From: Cyanidium caldarium | Lineage: Eukaryota > Rhodophyta > Bangiophyceae > Cyanidiales > Cyanidiaceae | Length of the DNA stretch: 64,000 bases | Direction: 5' to 3' | Assembly: GCA_026184775.1 (NCBI GenBank) | Contig: JANCYW010000007.1 | Location: 62,001 to 126,000, forward strand | Shown: positions 60,283-64,000 of the stretch, piece by piece | Layout of the letters: each line of letters starts with the position of its first letter | How positions within the stretch are numbered: position 1 is the first letter of the stretch | Made by a program: the position numbers and the translations under genes | Notes under the pieces: model-generated | The model's database searches: none | Seen by the model: only the letters and a program-made list of their open reading frames with translations | Told to the model about the DNA's origin: nothing

Positions 60283-61227
60283 GTGGATCGGCTGAGGGTT
60301 GTCGGAGGGGACAGCGTGGGTGTGCTGACGAGTGTCGATCTGGTGGATCGAGTTGTTGGCGGACAAGCGCGGTGTTTGACTGGAATGGAGGGCGCGATGT
60401 CGGGCGGCGGAAGCGGTGACGACCGCTCGCGGCGGTGTCGGGGTGTTTGTCCGGCGTTTTCGAGTGTTCGAGCACCGCCATTTTGGCCGGCGTCTATGGG
60501 GCGACACCGAGTATGGGCCAGGAAGGGTGTGTCGCGCATTGGGCGGGCACGGTGGTGCAGCTGGCGCGCCGGGAGGCGGTTTGGCGGCGGGGCACCGATT
60601 TTGCCGCTGGCGCGACCTGCGCGGGCCACGTGGCGATCGTGTTCGAGAAATGAGGACGGCGACAATACGGACGGGCGGTTGCTGGTGGAGTTGTCCACCC
60701 CGCCGCCTGAGAGGATGCAAGTCACGCTGCGATCGCTGGGCGGCCGGCGGCGGCAGATCGCCGGCTCGCTGCGGGTGGCCGCGCCGATGGAGCCCGTGTG
60801 GCGCTCACTGACCTCGTTTGCGGAGATGCACACGTTCGTGCCGCATATCCTCGAGTCGCGATACGACACGGAACAGCAGCTGCTGGAACAGGTGGCGGTG
60901 GTGAGTCGGCGGCTGCGGCTGCGCTCGCGCATGGTGATGCACGTGCACATGGACCGGGCGCACGGCGTCATCGTGTTCACGCGGCATGAGAGTCGCGACT
61001 TTAGCGAATGGCGCGGTATGTATCGGGTCACGCCGGAAGACAACCGCTGGACGCTGCTGGAATACGAGCTGAACGTGGTGCCGATGCTGCTGTTTCCGGT
61101 GGCGCTGGTGGAGCGCAAGATCCTCAAAGAGGTGCCGCGGGTGCTGCGGGCGTTTTGTGACCGGGCGCTCGAGCTGCACGGGCAGCGGCAACAGCTCGGC
61201 CGGCGACCCGACTCGTACGAGGCATGA
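60283..61227 (+). CDS. START-like/SRPBCC (polyketide cyclase-type) protein
   Basis: 314 residues in the open frame; the true start may be any of several Met codons (60283, 60379, 60397, 60496). The C-terminal 175 residues form a START-like fold: QIAGSLRVAAPMEPVWRSL, FAEMHTFVPHILESRYD, SRMVMHVHMDRAHGVIVFT, WTLLEYELNVVPMLLFPVA, and a long C-terminal helix with VLRAFCDRALELHG. This matches the coenzyme Q-binding/cyclase family that binds hydrophobic ligands in cyanobacteria and plastids. The N-terminal part is basic with little acid and may be a transit peptide. A tandem duplication covers its last residues and stop. Confidence 0.7.
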   Translation: MDRLRVVGGDSVGVLTSVDLVDRVVGGQARCLTGMEGAMSGGGSGDDRSRRCRGVCPAFSSVRAPPFWPASMGRHRVWARKGVSRIGRARWCSWRAGRRFGGGAPILPLARPARATWRSCSRNEDGDNTDGRLLVELSTPPPERMQVTLRSLGGRRRQIAGSLRVAAPMEPVWRSLTSFAEMHTFVPHILESRYDTEQQLLEQVAVVSRRLRLRSRMVMHVHMDRAHGVIVFTRHESRDFSEWRGMYRVTPEDNRWTLLEYELNVVPMLLFPVALVERKILKEVPRVLRAFCDRALELHGQRQQLGRRPDSYEA

Positions 61228-61326
61228 TGAATACGTCACAAAGGTCGCTCGAGCTGCACAGGCAGCGGCAACAGCTCGGCCGGTGACCCGACTCGTACGA
61301 GGTATGAGGAATACGTCACAAAGGTC
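61167..61326 (+). repeat. two tandem 80-bp copies over a gene end
   Basis: Copy 1 is 61167-61246 and copy 2 is 61247-61326. They differ at a handful of sites. Copy 1 contains the last 20 codons and the stop codon of the START-like gene, so copy 2 lies in the 3' flank and repeats the tail sequence without being part of the protein. The high identity suggests a recent duplication. Confidence 0.92.
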
Positions 61327-61390
61327 GCCCCGGGCGCAGCATCCGTCGCCGCCACCCTCTCCTCCCCGCGCTCACCGCCGCGATATGCCT

Positions 61391-62974
61391 CTAGATATGA
61401 ATCGGCTTGTCGAACGTGGCCAGGGCGGCCTCGCGCAGCGCCTCGCTCAGCGTCGGGTGGGCGTGCGTCGTGCGGGCAATGTCCTCGCTGGACGCGCCGT
61501 ACTCCATGGCCAGCACGCCCTCGGCGATCATCTCGCCCGCATTGGGGCCGATGACGTGCATGCCCAGCAACCGATCGGTGTGCTTGTCGGCGAGCAGCTT
61601 CACGAAGCCCTCGGTGTAATCGCCGCCGGCGTCATTGGTGCGGGCGCGGCTGTTCGCCAGAAACGGGAACACGCCCTTGTTGTAGGCGACACCGGCCTCT
61701 TTGAGTTGCTCTTCGGTCTTGCCGACGGTGGCCACTTCCGGATGCGTGTACACCACGCCGGGGATGCAGTCGTAATTGAGGTGGCCTTCGTGGCCGGCGA
61801 TCCGCTCGGCACAGAGCGAGCCCTCGTCGGACGCCTTGTGCGCCAGCATGGCGCCGCGCACCACGTCACCGATGGCGTAAATGTTGGGCACGCTGGTCTG
61901 CAGACGCTCGTTGATGGTGATAAAGCCGCGCGCATCCGTCTGGACGCCAACGGCCTCCAGACCGAGGTGGTCGGTGTACGGTCGCCGGCCGGTGGCCACC
62001 AACACCACATCCGCCTCGATGGTGTCCTTCTTGCCGCCGGCGCCGCCGGCCGGTTCCACCTCCAACCGCACCTTGCCCTTGGCGCCCCGGGGCGGGATCT
62101 GCGCGCCGGTCACTTTGGTGCCGAGCATAAACTTCATCTTCTGCTTCTTCAGGATGCGCAGCAGACGGTCGCCCAGCTCGTGATCCATGGCGGGCACGAT
62201 GCGGTCGGCAAACTCCACCACGGTCACGTCGCTGCCCAGGCGCCGCCACACCGAGCCCATCTCCAGCCCAATATAACCGCCACCGACCACCGCCATGGTG
62301 GGCGGCACCGACGCGAGCGCCAGCGCGCCCGTCGACGACACCACCCGCTGCTCGTCGAACGGCAGCGTGGGCATCTCGGTGGGCGCCGAGCCGGTGGCCA
62401 GGATGATGTGCTTGGCAGACAGCTGCATCGTGCTACCGTCGGTCACTTGCACGCTGTTCTTGCCGGTCAGGGTGCCGCAGCCCCGCACATAGTCCACCTT
62501 GTTCTTCTTGAACAGCGACTCCACGCCCTTGGTCAGCATGGCCACCGACTGCTCCTTCTGCTTCATCATACCCGCCAGATCCACCCTCACCACACCGTCG
62601 ATCTTCACGCCGTGCGCCGGCAGCACGTGTTGCGCCTCCTCATAGAGGTACGAAGAGTGCAACAGCGCCTTGGACGGGATGCAACCCACGTTGAGACAAG
62701 TCCCACCGAGCGCCCCGCGCTTCTCCACGCACGCCGTCCGCAAGCCCAGTTGCGCCGATTTGATGGCTGCTACGTACCCACCCGGCCCCCCGCCCACGAC
62801 CACCACATCGTACTCGCCGCCGCTGTTGGCGGAGGCAGAGGCGATGCCGCGCACCGGGAAACGGCCATGTCGGGGGGTGCAGGTGGGTGGCGATGGGCGC
62901 GCGGTCTGCAACCGCCACCACCGGCTGACGACACCACCAACAGCACGATATGTGCGTGGTGTTACCCGGGACAT
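61391..62974 (-). CDS. LPD1: mitochondrial dihydrolipoyl dehydrogenase (E3)
   Basis: About 527 residues, FAD disulfide oxidoreductase that reoxidises dihydrolipoamide in pyruvate, 2-oxoglutarate and glycine decarboxylase complexes. FAD site: EYDVVVVGGGPGGYVAAIKS. Redox cysteines: GGTCLNVGCIPSKALLHSS (near 91-96). NAD site: MAVVGGGYIGLEMGSVW. FAD second motif: VPNIYAIGDVVRGAMLAHKA. Catalytic His-Glu: HAHPTLSEALREAAL near 505. The Met at 62974 (MSRVTPRTYRAVGG) starts a basic presequence ending near GIASASA, so it is mitochondrial; the frame runs upstream to 63181 without further homology. A plastid E3 would normally be more divergent. Confidence 0.96.
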   Translation of the reverse strand: MSRVTPRTYRAVGGVVSRWWRLQTARPSPPTCTPRHGRFPVRGIASASANSGGEYDVVVVGGGPGGYVAAIKSAQLGLRTACVEKRGALGGTCLNVGCIPSKALLHSSYLYEEAQHVLPAHGVKIDGVVRVDLAGMMKQKEQSVAMLTKGVESLFKKNKVDYVRGCGTLTGKNSVQVTDGSTMQLSAKHIILATGSAPTEMPTLPFDEQRVVSSTGALALASVPPTMAVVGGGYIGLEMGSVWRRLGSDVTVVEFADRIVPAMDHELGDRLLRILKKQKMKFMLGTKVTGAQIPPRGAKGKVRLEVEPAGGAGGKKDTIEADVVLVATGRRPYTDHLGLEAVGVQTDARGFITINERLQTSVPNIYAIGDVVRGAMLAHKASDEGSLCAERIAGHEGHLNYDCIPGVVYTHPEVATVGKTEEQLKEAGVAYNKGVFPFLANSRARTNDAGGDYTEGFVKLLADKHTDRLLGMHVIGPNAGEMIAEGVLAMEYGASSEDIARTTHAHPTLSEALREAALATFDKPIHI

Positions 62975-63193
62975 GAATTCAAGTGTGATAGAGTCGCTGA
63001 TGCCTGCCTGCCTGCCTGCTCGATCCGATAAAAGCGTGGTGCAGCGCAGACCGCGCGCCAAGCCTCCGACAGCCTTCGTGTCCCGTCCCCGGCACACACC
63101 GATCGACGACACCGTCTCGCGGTGAGATGCCGGCGGCGGATGCTCTGCAGTGGCCGTTGCGCAGGCCCGCCCGAGCACCACGTCATGGAGGTC

Positions 63194-64000
63194 ATGTTCT
63201 TACCGTGTGGGGCGCCAAAATTGAACTGGGGTCGGAGGGAATGCTGCGCGGGACATCCCCAAGGCGTTGTCAGCTCTTTCCGCCAAGGCACTGCCTTCGC
63301 TCCCGCAGTGCACGTCCACCGCGGGGGGAGACGGCAGCGGCGGCCGACATGCGGTCTCGCACCGCAGCGCCGCTCCGCGAAGCTGCAAATGGCTACTGCG
63401 CACCCGCATCACGCACCCAGTGGATGCGTCGTCATTATCGGTGGGGGCATTATTGGCTTGTCCACGGCTCTGGAGGTGAAGCGGCGGCAGCCGTCGGCTT
63501 CGGTCGCGGTGATATCGCGCAGTGGCGATGAATCGGCGTCCATGGCTGCGGGCGGTATGTTGGCACCGCAAGCGGAACGTCTGGCGGAAGGCGCTCTGCT
63601 CGATTTGTGTCTGGCGTCGCGCAGCATGTATCCGGAGTTTGTGCAGCGGGTAGAGGCGGGTAGCGGTTGGATGGGCGCCTGCGGGTACGACGGTGCCGGG
63701 GTGTTGGCGCCGGCCTGGTCCGGCGATGCCGTGCATCGGTGGCGACCGCCGCCACTCGCTGGCCCGGCGCATTTTCTCACCGCTGCCGAGGCGCGCCTGT
63801 ACGAGCCCGGCCTCACCGCCGAGACCGAATTGGCGGGCGCGTGGTACTTCCCGTGGGACGCGCAGGTGGACAACCGCGCGCTGATGCCCGCATTGCGCGC
63901 CGCCTGTCAACAGCACGGCGTGCTTTTGCTGGATGGACAGGAGGTGGTGTCGTGGTGCACCGAGCGCGTGCCCAGCGGGTATCGTCTGCGGGCGGTGCAG
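63194..64000 (+). CDS. FAD-dependent oxidase, ThiO/glycine-oxidase-like (partial, cut by window end)
   Basis: The frame is open to the end of the window. From the Met at 63194 (MFLPCGAPKLNW) there are 65 residues of transit-peptide character (Phe at position 2, then TAFAPAVHVHRGG and many Arg) before an internal Met (MATAHPHHAPSG). The FAD motif CVVIIGGGIIGLSTALEVKR follows, with SMAAGGMLAPQAE, YPEFVQRVEAGSG and WDAQVDNRALMPALRAACQQ. This is the DAO family and the ThiO branch, which makes the glycine imine for thiamine thiazole synthesis; cyanobacterial ThiO is often fused to ThiG. The C-terminal FAD half lies outside. Plastid location is likely. Confidence 0.8.
   Translation, partial: MFLPCGAPKLNWGRRECCAGHPQGVVSSFRQGTAFAPAVHVHRGGRRQRRPTCGLAPQRRSAKLQMATAHPHHAPSGCVVIIGGGIIGLSTALEVKRRQPSASVAVISRSGDESASMAAGGMLAPQAERLAEGALLDLCLASRSMYPEFVQRVEAGSGWMGACGYDGAGVLAPAWSGDAVHRWRPPPLAGPAHFLTAAEARLYEPGLTAETELAGAWYFPWDAQVDNRALMPALRAACQQHGVLLLDGQEVVSWCTERVPSGYRLRAVQ

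Noticed and set aside
61157-63031. A 624-codon open frame antisense to the dihydrolipoyl dehydrogenase gene
   Set aside because: It has no family signal and follows from the strong GC bias at third positions of the real gene on the other strand.
1-64000. CRISPR arrays, rRNA genes, LTRs or transposon terminal repeats
   Set aside because: No spaced repeats, rRNA-like sequence or paired long terminal repeats were found when reading the window; the only element traces are the two remnants listed.

Overview
The window reads as a compact, GC-rich, almost intron-free nuclear segment of a photosynthetic eukaryote. About 31 protein genes are visible and nearly all look like single uninterrupted reading frames. 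Nuclear genes for plastid functions (a Toc34-like import GTPase, glutamate-1-semialdehyde aminotransferase, a CDP-diacylglycerol synthase, a lumenal cyclophilin, a CCB1-like cofactor-assembly factor, a ThiO-type oxidase) sit beside typical eukaryotic genes (a Nup214-like nucleoporin, a GBF/GNOM-type Sec7 ARF-GEF, a Snf2-type ATPase, an ARID protein, a Pol III subunit, Cdc25, sterol methyltransferase, eL42). Several plastid-type proteins begin with a short Phe-bearing N-terminus such as MAFV, which is typical of red algal and glaucophyte transit peptides. The starch synthase shows no such leader, which suits cytosolic floridean starch. My inference is a unicellular red alga, most likely Cyanidiophyceae. 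No tRNA, rRNA or CRISPR array was recognised.

Layout. 0-5 kb: HEAT-repeat protein, coiled-coil protein, lumenal cyclophilin. 5-9.3 kb: Nup214-like FG nucleoporin. 9.4-12.2 kb (minus): SETD9-like SET protein and sterol C24-methyltransferase. 12.5-14.7 kb: ribosomal proteins eL42 and mitochondrial uL2. 14.8-16.3 kb (minus): acyl-CoA-binding protein and a DUF2301 membrane protein. 16.6-22.3 kb: Sec7 GEF. 22.3-23.3 kb (minus): ZIP transporter. 24.4-25.2 kb: six-finger C2H2 protein. 25.6-29 kb: Toc34-like GTPase (minus) diverging from GSA aminotransferase. 29-31.9 kb: a broken coding remnant with no intact gene. 31.9-34.2 kb (minus): plastid SDR and CDP-DAG synthase. 34.5-38.7 kb: alanyl-tRNA synthetase and a phosphopantetheinyl transferase. 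38.6-42.5 kb (minus): Snf2 ATPase. 43.4-48.6 kb: an amylase-like/GT5 starch synthase/CBM48 fusion. 48.6-49.1 kb: C-terminal remnant of a Fanzor (eukaryotic TnpB-like) nuclease. 49.3-50.5 kb: Pol III subunit RPC9. 50.5-54.1 kb (minus): ARID protein and plastid glyoxalase I. 54.7-57.1 kb: CCB1-like factor, a YkgJ-type cysteine-cluster protein (minus), Cdc25. 57.2-60 kb (minus): membrane-anchored thioredoxin-like/NHL protein. 60.3-61.2 kb: START-like protein. 61.4-63 kb (minus): mitochondrial dihydrolipoyl dehydrogenase. 63.2 kb to the edge: a partial ThiO-like oxidase.

Functional themes. Several genes serve plastid biogenesis and metabolism: protein import, tetrapyrrole and lipid synthesis, cytochrome b6f maturation, thiamine. 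Two candidate subunits of one SWI/SNF remodeller lie about 8 kb apart. Genes often occur as tail-to-tail pairs separated by 12-90 bases, and one pair overlaps by 29 bases. The most unusual items are the Fanzor remnant, the second unidentified remnant at 29.5-31.5 kb, the three-part starch synthase, and the SOQ1-like protein that lacks a CxxC thioredoxin site.
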